From Chloroflexota bacterium (GTDB taxonomy: Bacteria; Chloroflexota; Anaerolineae; Anaerolineales; UBA11858): a stretch of 42,588 nt of DNA. The stretch spans positions 1 to 42,588 of the forward strand of contig JABGRQ010000087.1 of assembly GCA_018648225.1 (NCBI GenBank), read 5' to 3'. The notes under the pieces are model-generated. The model was given only the letters and a program-made list of their open reading frames with translations. It ran no database searches and was not told the origin of the DNA. Made by a program: the position numbers and the translations under genes. The first letter of the stretch is position 1, and each line of letters begins with the position of its first letter. This document shows positions 5,709-15,039 of the stretch, one piece after another.

Positions 5709-8588
5709 ATGTCGAACATCCCAGGGATATTACGCTCACGTCATCGCCGCAATAAAAAATACGATAACACGCCCCTGCGCCGCACCGGTTTAGGTGTTGC
5801 GATTCTGGTCAGTATGGCGATCGCGCTATTCGCCATTCTCGGCACGGCGCTTTACGCTTCGCTAACTCGCGACCTGCCCCCACTGGCAACCCTGCCTCTG
5901 TTGCTGGAACCCCCCAACGGCTTGCTCTTGCAGCCTACCCGTTTTTATGATCGCAGCGGCGAACACATCTTGCTCGAGATGGACAACCCCGCGCTCTCAG
6001 CGCGAAACTACACCCCCATCGACAAATTCCCCGAAGAACTCATCACAGCTACGCTTGCCACCCGCGACCCTGATTTCTGGCAACATCCTGGCTTCACCGT
6101 GCTGGACCCGCGTATCAAAGCAGAAAAAACCATCACCCAACAACTCGTTTCTGACTTATTGCTCTGGGACGAACCCGACAGCGTCTGGCGGGGCGCGCGC
6201 GAACGCCTGCTAGCTTCCCAAATCACCGCCAACTTTGGACGCACCAAAATACTCGAGTGGTATCTCAACAGCGCCTATTATGGCAATCGCATCTACGGCG
6301 CGGCTGCGGCCGCCGAAGTATACCTGGGCAAAGAGATCGCCGAACTCGAACTCAGCGATGCCGCCATCCTGGCCGCGATCGCGCAATCACCCAGCCTCAA
6401 CCCCTTTAATGCACCCGATACGATTCTCGAAGCCGGGCATACGGTACTCGAAACCATGCAGGTACAGGGTTATCTCTCCGCGGCAGAAGTGACCGAGGCA
6501 CAAACCATTTCGCCGCGATTTCAAACTGCACCGGCGCAAAAAACGCAACTCGCCCCGGCGTTCGTCAATCTGGTTTGGGAACAACTCACCCCCAACATCC
6601 CCGCGCAACGTCTGGAACGCGGTGGCTTTAATATCATCACCACCATCGATTACGACTTGCAGCAACAGGCCGTTTGCGCAACACAGAATCATTTACAGCA
6701 GCTGGCTGGCGCAGTTATCGCCACCGAAAATTGCGCCGCAGCCCGCCTGTTGCCTGCGCTGGCTTTGGAAAACACCTTCCCTGCCGGAGCGCTGGATGCC
6801 AATATCGTTGCGCTCGATCCGCTCACGGGGCAGGTGCTTGCGATGGTCGGTGAAACCACCCCCGGGCGCGACCCCGCCCACCTCCCCGGCCACGCGCCTG
6901 GCTCACTGCTAACGCCCTTTGTCTATCTCACTGCGTTCACGCGCGGCTTCACTCCCGCCAGTCTGCTGTGGGATATTCCTACCGTCTTCGGAAGCGAAAT
7001 CAACCAGCTCGTCCAACCCGATAACGCCTATCAGGGGCCGGTGCGCCTGCGCCTGGCAATGGTCAACGACTATCTCACCCCCGCTCTGGCAACCATGAAT
7101 CAGATCGGCGCCGAAAATGTATGGCGCACAATCGGTCAATTTGGAATTTCGGCTCAATTTGAAACCAGCGCCAACAACCTGCCCGAATGCCCGGGCTGCG
7201 CGTATCTGCTGGGCGAAGGCGAAGTAACCCTGCTCGAAATGACGCAAGCCTACGGTATCTTGGCGCACGAGGGCAATTTTGCGGGGCAGATTCAACCCGG
7301 CGATGACGGCCCTGAACTTTCCGCGCTCACTTTCACGCAGGTGACCGATACGCACGGGCAAATCTGGTTCAGCAATTCGCAGGCCGATACCCAGCCAGTG
7401 ACCGGCGCGCAACTGGCCTACCTGATAAACCACATGCTCAGCGATGAAGCCGCGCGCTGGCCGAGCCTGGGGCATCCCAATTCGCTGGAAATCGGGCGAC
7501 CCACGGCAACAAAAATGGGGATGACGGCGCAAGGAACCGATAGCTGGACCGTTGGCTATACACCACAATTGGTGGTGGGCGTCTGGTTGGGAACGGATGC
7601 AGCGGACTCCCCCCATGGTGGCGCGCCAACCCCGCAGATGAGCGCGGCTCTGTGGCGCGCCATCATGCAATATGCTACCCGCGACCTTCCCAGTGAAAGC
7701 TGGCAAGCGCCCCTGGGAATCAACACCCTGACGGTCTGCGACCCTTCGGGGATGCTGCCCACCGCGGAGTGTCCCAGCCTGGTTAGCGAAGTTTTTCTCA
7801 GCGGGCACGAACCCACCCAGGCCGACACCCTTTTTCGCGTCTACGAAGTCAATCGCGAAACCGGACGGCTGGCAACGGTGTTCACTCCCCCGGAGCTTAT
7901 CGAAGCGCGTGTTTATATGCTGGTGCCGCCTGAGGCCAACAGTTGGGCCGCTCAAAGCGCAATCCTTGCCCCGCCCAGCGCTTATGATGTCATCCACATG
8001 CCTGACCCATCAACAGAGGCAGAAATTATTGCGCCGCAAATTTTCACCACCATCACCGGCAATGTGGAAATTCAGGGCAGCGCAACTGGAACAGATTTCA
8101 CATCCTATCGTTTACAGGTTGGGCAGGGACTCAACCCCCAAAGCTGGCTGGCGATCACTGATGATATCACCACTCCGGTTCGCAACCAGTGGCTCGGCAG
8201 TTGGGATACCCGCGATTTAAACGGGCTATACGCCATCCAGCTAATCGTCCTGCGCAGCGGACAACGCGTGGATACGCACACCATCCAGGTTACGGTGGAT
8301 AATTTACCGCCCGATGCGGCGATTATCTACCCTGAAGAAGGGCAGGTTTTCGAGTATCAGCCTGCCACGCCCATCACCTTCCAGGTACAGGCCAGCGATA
8401 ATTTGGGCTTGCTGCAAATTGAATATCTGCTTGATGATCAGGCGCTCGATATACAAATTCAACCCCCCTTCGCACTACCCTGGCTCCCCCGGATTGGCGA
8501 ACACACTCTGACCATCCGGGCCATTGATCTTGCCGGGAATGAATACAACCAAAGTGTTGCATTCAGCGTGCAGCGCTCCGGCGAATAA
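5709..8588 (+). CDS. Class A penicillin-binding-protein homologue, apparently catalytically dead
   Basis: About 959 aa. It has the layout of a bifunctional PBP: a short basic cytoplasmic tail, one membrane helix (about residues 27-50), a GT51 glycosyltransferase domain (ITQQL and YLNSAYYGNRIYGA are clear), a transpeptidase domain (VGYTPQLVVGVWLGTD is clear), and a C-terminal Ig-like domain. The key catalytic motifs deviate. The GT51 glutamate of the usual ED pair is arginine (codon 6063-6065). The usual SxxK nucleophile box reads SLLT (6903-6914). The SxN position reads DYL. KTG reads KMG (7512-7520). It therefore looks like a pseudoenzyme with a structural or regulatory role. An alternative start is 5694. 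The squalene-synthase-like gene follows 29 nt downstream. Confidence 0.85.
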   Translation: MSNIPGILRSRHRRNKKYDNTPLRRTGLGVAILVSMAIALFAILGTALYASLTRDLPPLATLPLLLEPPNGLLLQPTRFYDRSGEHILLEMDNPALSARNYTPIDKFPEELITATLATRDPDFWQHPGFTVLDPRIKAEKTITQQLVSDLLLWDEPDSVWRGARERLLASQITANFGRTKILEWYLNSAYYGNRIYGAAAAAEVYLGKEIAELELSDAAILAAIAQSPSLNPFNAPDTILEAGHTVLETMQVQGYLSAAEVTEAQTISPRFQTAPAQKTQLAPAFVNLVWEQLTPNIPAQRLERGGFNIITTIDYDLQQQAVCATQNHLQQLAGAVIATENCAAARLLPALALENTFPAGALDANIVALDPLTGQVLAMVGETTPGRDPAHLPGHAPGSLLTPFVYLTAFTRGFTPASLLWDIPTVFGSEINQLVQPDNAYQGPVRLRLAMVNDYLTPALATMNQIGAENVWRTIGQFGISAQFETSANNLPECPGCAYLLGEGEVTLLEMTQAYGILAHEGNFAGQIQPGDDGPELSALTFTQVTDTHGQIWFSNSQADTQPVTGAQLAYLINHMLSDEAARWPSLGHPNSLEIGRPTATKMGMTAQGTDSWTVGYTPQLVVGVWLGTDAADSPHGGAPTPQMSAALWRAIMQYATRDLPSESWQAPLGINTLTVCDPSGMLPTAECPSLVSEVFLSGHEPTQADTLFRVYEVNRETGRLATVFTPPELIEARVYMLVPPEANSWAAQSAILAPPSAYDVIHMPDPSTEAEIIAPQIFTTITGNVEIQGSATGTDFTSYRLQVGQGLNPQSWLAITDDITTPVRNQWLGSWDTRDLNGLYAIQLIVLRSGQRVDTHTIQVTVDNLPPDAAIIYPEEGQVFEYQPATPITFQVQASDNLGLLQIEYLLDDQALDIQIQPPFALPWLPRIGEHTLTIRAIDLAGNEYNQSVAFSVQRSGE

Positions 8589-8617
8589 AATACTTTTACC
8601 CGTAAAGGAATCACGCA

Positions 8618-9439
8618 ATGGCAAGCTATTCTGAAGCTATGCAAATGCTCGAACTCACCAGTCGCACGTTTTATCTACCCATTGTTAAATTACCCGCCGG
8701 GCTGCGTGATGCTGTCGCCGCGGGGTATCTTTGTTTGCGAGCAATTGATGAGATTGAAGACCATGCCACGCTGGATGGGCAGGTTAAGGCTGTACTGCTG
8801 CATGGCATTAGCCGTATCTTGCAGGCGCAAACATCGGTCGAAAGATTTGCCCATGCCGAGTTTGCCCAACTCTTCAGTGAATACCGCGACGAACTGCCCG
8901 AAGTCACACTGCGGATTGGCGAATGGGCCTGTTATGCGCCCACATTCATCGCCCCGCGCGTATGGGAAGCAACTGCCACCATGTCTGACCGCATGGCACA
9001 GTGGGCAGTGGATAACTGGCGGGTAGATAATCAATCGGACCTGGACCGCTACACCTATGGTGTGGCTGGCGCGGTTGGCCTGCTGCTGTGTGATATTTGG
9101 GCCTGGTTTGAAAAGGTACAAATCCACCGCACGCACGCCATCCAGTTTGGGCGCGGGCTGCAAACGGTGAATATTCTCCGCAACCGGGTTGATGACCTGG
9201 CCCGCGGCGTCGATTATTTTCCCGATGGCTGGAGTTTTGAGCAGATGTTTACCTATGCGCGCGAAAACCTGGATGGGTTCAGTAGCTACGCTAAAACATT
9301 GCCGCTCACAACTTTCATGCACTTCGTTGAGATTCCGCGCTCCCTTGCGTATGCCACCCTTGAAGCGTTAGAACGCGGCGAGGAAAAACTCTCGCGCCAG
9401 GCAGTACTCAATATTGTGGGCGCGTTTGAGCAAGGTTAG
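8618..9439 (+). CDS. Squalene/phytoene synthase family protein
   Basis: A 273-aa all-helical prenyl condensing enzyme, expected to join two prenyl diphosphates head to head. The first Mg-binding motif DEIED is intact at residues 44-48 within RAIDEIEDH. The second motif, usually LRDxxxD, reads LRNRVDD at residues 187-193, so its first aspartate is asparagine. The surrounding NILRN...RGVDYFP pattern is coherent, which suggests a subfamily trait rather than decay. AAAGGA precedes the ATG. The downstream reductase gene overlaps its end or begins within 5 nt of it, so a two-gene isoprenoid operon is likely. The exact product (squalene, phytoene or another C30/C40 lipid) cannot be decided. Confidence 0.88.
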   Translation: MASYSEAMQMLELTSRTFYLPIVKLPAGLRDAVAAGYLCLRAIDEIEDHATLDGQVKAVLLHGISRILQAQTSVERFAHAEFAQLFSEYRDELPEVTLRIGEWACYAPTFIAPRVWEATATMSDRMAQWAVDNWRVDNQSDLDRYTYGVAGAVGLLLCDIWAWFEKVQIHRTHAIQFGRGLQTVNILRNRVDDLARGVDYFPDGWSFEQMFTYARENLDGFSSYAKTLPLTTFMHFVEIPRSLAYATLEALERGEEKLSRQAVLNIVGAFEQG

Positions 9440-9443
9440 TGAT

Positions 9444-10676
9444 TTGGCGGCTACCCTATCATCTCCAAAACACGACATCGCCATCATCGGCGCGGGTCCG
9501 GGCGGATCTTCCGCGGCTTATTTTTTGACAAAACAGGGCTATAATGTATTATTGCTCGATAAAGCTGAATTCCCACGGCATAAAACTTGCGGCGACGGAC
9601 TTACTCCGCGCGCGCTGGATATACTCAGCGAAATGGGTCTTCTGGAGGATGTCCACCGGGAGGGTTTCCGGATTGATGGCATCCATCTCTTTGCACCGCG
9701 GCAGCAACACCTGCACATGCCCATCCCCCAAAAGGAGAACCTGCCCAATTATTTGGTGACCATCCCGCGGTTTAAACTGGATCAACTCATTTTTGAGCGA
9801 GCCATCCAGGCCGGGGCAATCTTCAAGGGGAAGACCAATATCCACAATATCGAGAAAACCGCCCGTGGAATTCTCATCTCAGGCAAGCATAATCAACAAA
9901 ATATCGAAATTGAAGCCCGGATGGGGATTATCGCGACCGGCGCAAATTTAAAACTGCTCAAAAATACAAGAATTATCAAAAGACAGCCCACGATGATTAT
10001 GGCGGCGCGCCAGTATCTGGATGGCGTCAGCGGGTTGAGCCGAAATGTGGCCGCCTATTTCGACGGGATTCCCTTACCGGGCTATGGCTGGGTATTTCCC
10101 ATCTCGGATACTATGGCCAATATTGGCGTTGGCTACTGGCCGCACGGGATTGCTCGCCACTGGAAACCGAAAAACGCCAATCAGGTTTTCAATGATTTCA
10201 TTGCGCAAGAAACAGTGCGCGAAATGTTGAAGAACGCGATTGCCCTGGAGCCGGTAAAAGGCTTCCCGATCCGGATGGATTTCCCCACCGCGGCAACATT
10301 TGGGCAGGGTTGCCTGCTCGTTGGCGAAGCTGCCGGATTAGTTAACCCCCTCACCGGAGAGGGAATTGACTTTGCCCTGGAAAGCGGGAGGCTGGCCGCC
10401 GAGCATATTCAAGGTATGTTCAGGCGTGGCGATTTCTCGTCGGATGATTTTGTGGCTTATAATGCCTTATTGCGCCGTCATTTTCAACGCCTTTTTGTGA
10501 TGTTGGCGCGCATTCGCAAGCTCTATATCAACCCCTTGTTGATTTCTCGTTTTATTGAGTCGGCTCAGAATATTCCTGATTTACAATTGATGTTAGCCAA
10601 CATTATCTTGGGCCATGAAGATGCCGCCGCCGGAGTTGCGCCAAAAACGATCCGGCAGGTGCTATTGGGCAAATAA
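9444..10676 (+). CDS. Geranylgeranyl-reductase family FAD-dependent oxidoreductase
   Basis: About 410 aa. It belongs to the flavoprotein family that saturates prenyl double bonds (geranylgeranyl reductase and related enzymes). The FAD-binding GAGPGG is near residue 16. The CGDGLTPRALD motif that follows the first lobe is typical, as is LVGEAAGLVNPLTGEGID near residue 290, which binds the FAD ribityl chain. The start is uncertain because all options are TTG (9414, 9426, 9444). The TTG at 9444 is chosen because AAGG lies 8 nt upstream and the dinucleotide motif falls close to the N-terminus. Pairing with the prenyl synthase suggests a shared terpenoid or quinone/lipid tailoring role. Confidence 0.88.
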   Translation: MAATLSSPKHDIAIIGAGPGGSSAAYFLTKQGYNVLLLDKAEFPRHKTCGDGLTPRALDILSEMGLLEDVHREGFRIDGIHLFAPRQQHLHMPIPQKENLPNYLVTIPRFKLDQLIFERAIQAGAIFKGKTNIHNIEKTARGILISGKHNQQNIEIEARMGIIATGANLKLLKNTRIIKRQPTMIMAARQYLDGVSGLSRNVAAYFDGIPLPGYGWVFPISDTMANIGVGYWPHGIARHWKPKNANQVFNDFIAQETVREMLKNAIALEPVKGFPIRMDFPTAATFGQGCLLVGEAAGLVNPLTGEGIDFALESGRLAAEHIQGMFRRGDFSSDDFVAYNALLRRHFQRLFVMLARIRKLYINPLLISRFIESAQNIPDLQLMLANIILGHEDAAAGVAPKTIRQVLLGK

Positions 10677-10705
10677 GAACTGGTTTTACTTTTTAGGAGA
10701 AAAAG

Positions 10706-11860
10706 ATGAATACTTTCCTACGCCCCAAGCGAATATATCCCCTGCTATTTTTCGCGTTACCCGTTCTCTTTGTCCTAGCGGTTGGCCTGGCCTGCAATAC
10801 ACCGACAACAGAAAGCAGCAACCAAACCCAGGTAGCGATCAATGTGCAAGCGACGCAATTTGCGCAAAATCAAACCCTGACGGCTCAAGCCGAAGATGAC
10901 CAGGCGGCAGCAGACGAAGTCGATGAGGAACAGTCGGCGCGTCAAGTTCAAGAAACGCAAACTGCCCAAAATGCAACGCAAATGGCATTGGATGTGCAGG
11001 CAACGGTGAATGCACAGCCCTCGAACACGCCGCAACCCACAAACACCCTTTCACCCACAAATACACCACAAACGGTAGATACTCAAGACACGCAAAATCA
11101 ACCGCCACAACAACCGCCGACGGGCGCACAACCAACGATCAATCAGGCTGATTTTGAAGCCTGGATGCGGACTGCCAATATTTTGCTTTTTGAAGATATG
11201 GCAATTTTCGGGTTTGTTCAACCTGCGTTGGACGCAATGAGCATGAGCTATGTGGATGTGAACGATGCAATGGGGCATTTTAAGACTCAGTTACTTTCGG
11301 GTGGTCCTGGAGGCCAGGGGTGGGATTTGATTATCTCAGCCAAGGAGGCCAGAGAAAATATCTCGGGGGAATTCTATGTTTATCTCAACGATTCGTTGAA
11401 TGCCGGTAGTTCGATCATCATTGAAGAGTGGGATATTGATGATATTGCATCTGGAAAGATTGCCGTAATATTAGGACGGTGCGGGGTGAAATTCCAACAA
11501 GACTGGATCAATGTGCCCGTTGACAAACAACTACTCTTCCCGATCAACGGCGAACATCCCATTCATCACTTCCCCAACGAGGGGATTGCCCTGACCAACC
11601 CGTCGAATTTTTGGGTATGGGATATCTTTGACCTGGGCGATCTAATGAAATTGCAACCCGGAAGTGACGCCCAATTATTGTGGGGGGCGCGTTCAGCCAT
11701 CAAGGATAGCTACGCAACGGCGGTAGTCTGCGTTGATGGACGGCTGATTATTCAAACGTATGGCAGTCACAGCTATGGGCAAAATCGAGTGATTATGATG
11801 TGGCAGAATTATATCTATAACGCGCTGCAAGCCCGCTATGTGTACCTGCAATCGCATTAA
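10706..11860 (+). CDS. Secreted lipoprotein of unknown function
   Basis: A 384-aa protein with a lipobox, LAVGLAC, and the acylated cysteine at residue 30. Residues 35-140 are low-complexity and rich in Gln, Ala, Thr and Pro (repeats such as ATQ, TNTPQPTNT), typical of the spacer of Chloroflexota lipoproteins. The rest is a folded domain with alternating hydrophobic strands and motifs such as WDLIISAKEA and SSIIIEEWDIDDI. The strand-turn pattern is reminiscent of glutamine-amidotransferase-like Rossmann folds, but no catalytic Cys-His pair is evident. AGGAG precedes the ATG. It ends at a terminator shared with the convergent protease gene. Function is not known. Confidence 0.75.
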   Translation: MNTFLRPKRIYPLLFFALPVLFVLAVGLACNTPTTESSNQTQVAINVQATQFAQNQTLTAQAEDDQAAADEVDEEQSARQVQETQTAQNATQMALDVQATVNAQPSNTPQPTNTLSPTNTPQTVDTQDTQNQPPQQPPTGAQPTINQADFEAWMRTANILLFEDMAIFGFVQPALDAMSMSYVDVNDAMGHFKTQLLSGGPGGQGWDLIISAKEARENISGEFYVYLNDSLNAGSSIIIEEWDIDDIASGKIAVILGRCGVKFQQDWINVPVDKQLLFPINGEHPIHHFPNEGIALTNPSNFWVWDIFDLGDLMKLQPGSDAQLLWGARSAIKDSYATAVVCVDGRLIIQTYGSHSYGQNRVIMMWQNYIYNALQARYVYLQSH

Positions 11861-11895
11861 CACCCCCACATAGGTGTAATAACAACCATCAAAGT

Positions 11896-11929
11896 AGAGA
11901 GCGTCAGCAAAAGAAAACTGGCGCTCTCT
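11896..11929. terminator. Bidirectional terminator between convergent lipoprotein and protease genes
   Basis: AGAGAGCG(T)CAG pairs with CTG(G)CGCTCTCT around a 10-nt A-rich loop, with TTTAAAA after it on the plus strand. It lies between two convergent genes and can serve both. Confidence 0.8.
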
Positions 11930-11934
11930 TTAAA

Positions 11935-11954
11935 ACCACAGAGGGGACACAAAC
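11935..11954. repeat. Fragment of an ACCACAGAG-type intergenic repeat
   Basis: ACCACAGAGG...ACACAAAC resembles one arm of the element at 3822-3864. It has no second arm here, so it looks like a relic. Confidence 0.3.
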
Positions 11955-11960
11955 ACTGAA

Positions 11961-13646
11961 CTATGGGAGTGTATTCACGACATCAAAAGTTTCGCTAATG
12001 CGATCTTCGATTGTGCCATCCGAATCGCCCCAATCTTCACCCAACTGAATTTGAAGCAATACCAGATAGGCAAATTTATCGGCAATCGGGCGCGCACCCA
12101 AAACAATGACATCCGCATCAATCCCGCAATCCCAAACATCAAAGCGGCCTTCAAACTTCGGGTCTTCGTAAGAATAACGTCCGGTTTTCTCACACGAATC
12201 TACATACCAAGTATATCCTGCATCATCCAGTATCTGGACATAACCGCCAATTTTGCCCCAATCAGCCGAAGCAGAAAAGTTTACGCCCGGCGCGTTCCAG
12301 TAGGAATTGAAATCATCAAGGCTTGGTGCAGCAACAATACGCGCAGCCTGAAACGGAATATCACCCGAAGATGTACCCCAGTTGGCTTCCCATATGCCTC
12401 CATTAATTTCGCTCCACCAGGAAGGAATTTCGATATACAGAATATCCAGGTCGTCTACCACAGCCATGAAATCGCCAGAAACATTACTTGTATTACCGCT
12501 GGAAGTGGAACCCGATGATGTGCCACTCGATGTTCCGCTAGAACCCGTAGAAGTAACGGTTAAGGCGCTGCCATTAAGCTGGCCTGCCAGAGTTTCATCG
12601 GTACCATAACGATAAACTTCAATATCCATTACATCGCTGGCATTATGCGTGCGAATAATATCGCAATAATCTGCCATGACCGCATTTGCACCAACAGGAT
12701 GACCTTCCAAACCCATAACGATATCGCCACCTGTAATGCCAGCGCGATCTGCCGGTGAACCTGAGGCAACCGATGAAACCCAAATACCTGAAATGGTGCC
12801 ATCGTCCGAGACAATTGCCTGACCATTGATACCAAGAGAATCTACGTCGCGGCCAGCTTTCAATTCATCGATAATGGGAACCGCTTTCTCGCGGCCAATC
12901 GCAAAGTATTGATTCACATCAGCTGCAGCCGCGTAATTCACACCAACAATTTTGCCATCGCCGGTAACTAACGGGCCACCAGAGTTGCCCGGATTAATCG
13001 TGGCATCGTGCATAATAACGGAATCAACCGATGCCCAGTCTGATTCGCCGCTGGTATTCTCTTTAGAGACAATACCTTTGGTCAAGGTATATTCCGTTTC
13101 GCCGAGGGGGAAGCCTACGGAATAGACTTCAAGCCCAACAGCGATCGGATCGGAATACCACTCCAAATAAGGGAAACCATCGCCATCAATGTCAATCACG
13201 GCCAAGTCAGAACATTCGGAAACAGCTACGACGCGGGCATTATACGATTTCGTGGTGTCGCCACCAATCCATACTTTTAGTAACGCTGCACCGGTAACTA
13301 CGTGGTTATTGGTTACAGCCAGACCAGACGGATCGATAATGAAACCAGACCCGCGACCCGCGCCAACATACGCGCCCTCAAAATCAACAAAAGTACCTTC
13401 TGCCTGAATTTGAATCGCGGCGTTACGCACGTCAGTCAGGCTGGAAATCGCGCCCGACGCAACAGCTTGGGCCGGTTGGGCGGGTTCTACTGGTTGGGCC
13501 GGTTCAACTGCTTTGGTTTGCACAGGTTCCGCTGGCGCTTGTACAGGAGCTTCTGTCGGGGCAGGGCTAGGAGTGCTGCAAGCCAGCGTAACCAACAAAA
13601 ATAATGCGCCAATCAGCATCAGTGGTTTGATAAACGGGTATTTCAT
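11961..13646 (-). CDS. HtrA/DegP-like trypsin-fold serine protease, lipoprotein
   Basis: A 561-aa envelope protease. It has a lipobox (LVTLAC, Cys23), then a Pro/Ala/Gln/Glu-rich tether. The catalytic triad is intact: H115 in VTNNHVV, D147 in SDLAVID, S222 in NPGNSGGPL. A PDZ domain covers about 275-350. A Ser/Gly/Thr linker (about 365-392) leads to a C-terminal domain of about 170 aa with two cysteines (in DSCEK and WDCGI) that could form a disulfide. That last domain is not recognised. AAGGAGG precedes the ATG. It probably degrades or senses misfolded proteins outside the membrane. Confidence 0.92.
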   Translation of the reverse strand: MKYPFIKPLMLIGALFLLVTLACSTPSPAPTEAPVQAPAEPVQTKAVEPAQPVEPAQPAQAVASGAISSLTDVRNAAIQIQAEGTFVDFEGAYVGAGRGSGFIIDPSGLAVTNNHVVTGAALLKVWIGGDTTKSYNARVVAVSECSDLAVIDIDGDGFPYLEWYSDPIAVGLEVYSVGFPLGETEYTLTKGIVSKENTSGESDWASVDSVIMHDATINPGNSGGPLVTGDGKIVGVNYAAAADVNQYFAIGREKAVPIIDELKAGRDVDSLGINGQAIVSDDGTISGIWVSSVASGSPADRAGITGGDIVMGLEGHPVGANAVMADYCDIIRTHNASDVMDIEVYRYGTDETLAGQLNGSALTVTSTGSSGTSSGTSSGSTSSGNTSNVSGDFMAVVDDLDILYIEIPSWWSEINGGIWEANWGTSSGDIPFQAARIVAAPSLDDFNSYWNAPGVNFSASADWGKIGGYVQILDDAGYTWYVDSCEKTGRYSYEDPKFEGRFDVWDCGIDADVIVLGARPIADKFAYLVLLQIQLGEDWGDSDGTIEDRISETFDVVNTLP

Positions 13647-13747
13647 TTCATCCTCCTTGATTAGAACAACGGTAAGGTTACGTGTAGGTAAAGAACTTCC
13701 ATAAGTTTTGAAATTCTATCACAAATGCATAACGACAAAATACAGTC

Positions 13748-14272
13748 CTATGGAGCTATTTGGGTAGTTTTTGCCGCCAAAGACACCCAAAGCGCGATGA
13801 GTTTTCGCGTAGCTTCAAAAGCCAACGGCGGTAAATCATCGCGAGCAAAAAACTCGGCCTGGTCAGCATCATCGCTAGCCTGCAAATGGCCTGAAACCAC
13901 AGCAGCACGGTATGCAATCACCATATCGGCGCCACGGGCATGTTCTTGACCAGGAATCACATCGAGCAAAGCTGTTACGCTCACAACCAGGCCGGTCTCT
14001 TCCAGGCATTCGCGTTCAGCGGCGCGCGCCACGTCTTCACCGGCATCGACAAATCCAGCAGGCAGTGTCCATAAGCCGCGTTGGGGTTGATGCACGCGCC
14101 GCACCAGCAAGACCTTGCCATCCTGCTCAACCAAAACAGCCGCGGCGACTTTCGGGTCGGGAAAGAAAATCCAATTGCAGGCCGGGCACACCGGGCGCAA
14201 ACGCCCGCGTCGATGGGCCTCGCCCAACGCAGTGCCACAACGTAGGCAAAATTTTACATCCACAGGGTTCAT
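13748..14272 (-). CDS. Nudix hydrolase with N-terminal zinc ribbon
   Basis: A 174-aa protein. Cysteines 9, 12, 29 and 32 form a zinc ribbon, as in NudC-type and related Nudix proteins. The Nudix box runs from G73 to about L95, with G-x5-E and REC-LEETG intact, so it should be an active nucleoside-diphosphate-derivative hydrolase. The substrate is unknown; NADH, ADP-ribose or an oxidised nucleotide are all possible. The ATG overlaps the anti-sigma stop by 4 nt (ATGA), so it is translationally coupled as the last gene of the sigma-factor operon. Confidence 0.92.
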   Translation of the reverse strand: MNPVDVKFCLRCGTALGEAHRRGRLRPVCPACNWIFFPDPKVAAAVLVEQDGKVLLVRRVHQPQRGLWTLPAGFVDAGEDVARAAERECLEETGLVVSVTALLDVIPGQEHARGADMVIAYRAAVVSGHLQASDDADQAEFFARDDLPPLAFEATRKLIALWVSLAAKTTQIAP

Positions 14273-15039
14273 CGCCGCGACCGCCAGCGCAAATACAGCG
14301 CCACCACGCCAGTGGTCAGCGCCAGGGATGCCAAAATGATTTCAAGAAGCGCGAAACCGCTCAGATGTGTAGCAACTGTGCGGGGGATTTCAGAATCCGC
14401 GGCGAGCGAGTCGGGGATAACCTGTGCGGGGGCAGGTGTAGCTGTGGGGATAGCTGTCATCATCGGGGCGGATTCTTCTTCAGCCATGACTCCTGCGGGG
14501 GTGGTCGTCGCCAATAAAGCAGGTTCTGCTTCCGCGGCGGATTCAGCTTCCACAGACTCCGGCAGCGCTTCGCCTGTATTCTCCGCGACAGCCATATCGG
14601 CCGCGGCTTCTTCTGCGGGTGCAGCAGGGGCTTCAGCCATCATTTCGACTTCTTCGGCAGCTTTCTGAGCGGCAGGTGCGGCCAGTTCTTGCGCCGGAGC
14701 CATCGCCATGCGGCTGGATACGAAGAAATTCCCCAAAAATACGATAATGAAAAGTAAACTCGAAAGCACGGAGGCCAGCCTGAAAGTAGGATAAAGTCGT
14801 GCCGCGCGCGGCGAACGTAAAGCAACCATCTGCGGCGTGAGGGTGAAATTGCGCGGGGCGCGCATTTGCGGCAGGCTGTGCAGCGCGCCACGCAGCGCGG
14901 TTAAATCATCCAGGGCAGATTGAAGTGCCGGGTTTTGTTTCAGGCGAGCCGCGAGAAGGTCGCGCTCTTTTTCAGCAAGCTGCCCATCCAGGTAAGCGGA
15001 TAAGCGTTCCCAATCGCGGCGAGAAATTTGGTCGGTCAT
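14269..15039 (-). CDS. Anti-sigma factor, membrane protein
   Basis: A 256-aa partner of the sigma factor just upstream. The N-terminal helical region (residues 1-60, RDWERLSAYLDGQLAEKERD and onwards) matches anti-sigma domains but lacks the HxxxCxxC zinc motif. A membrane helix spans about 87-108. Then comes a long Ala/Glu/Pro-rich extracytoplasmic stretch, and a second membrane helix near the C-terminus (about 229-249) followed by RWRSRR. The start at 15,039 is chosen because its ATG overlaps the sigma stop as ATGA and homology begins there; a longer frame reads back into the sigma gene. Two membrane helices around a low-complexity loop is unusual and could be a sensor. Confidence 0.82.
   Translation of the reverse strand: MTDQISRRDWERLSAYLDGQLAEKERDLLAARLKQNPALQSALDDLTALRGALHSLPQMRAPRNFTLTPQMVALRSPRAARLYPTFRLASVLSSLLFIIVFLGNFFVSSRMAMAPAQELAAPAAQKAAEEVEMMAEAPAAPAEEAAADMAVAENTGEALPESVEAESAAEAEPALLATTTPAGVMAEEESAPMMTAIPTATPAPAQVIPDSLAADSEIPRTVATHLSGFALLEIILASLALTTGVVALYLRWRSRR

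Noticed and set aside
6909-7997. A 362-codon open frame antisense to the PBP-like gene
   Set aside because: It is a shadow of a GC-rich coding frame; no ribosome-binding site, no recognisable motif, and the plus-strand gene fully explains the region.
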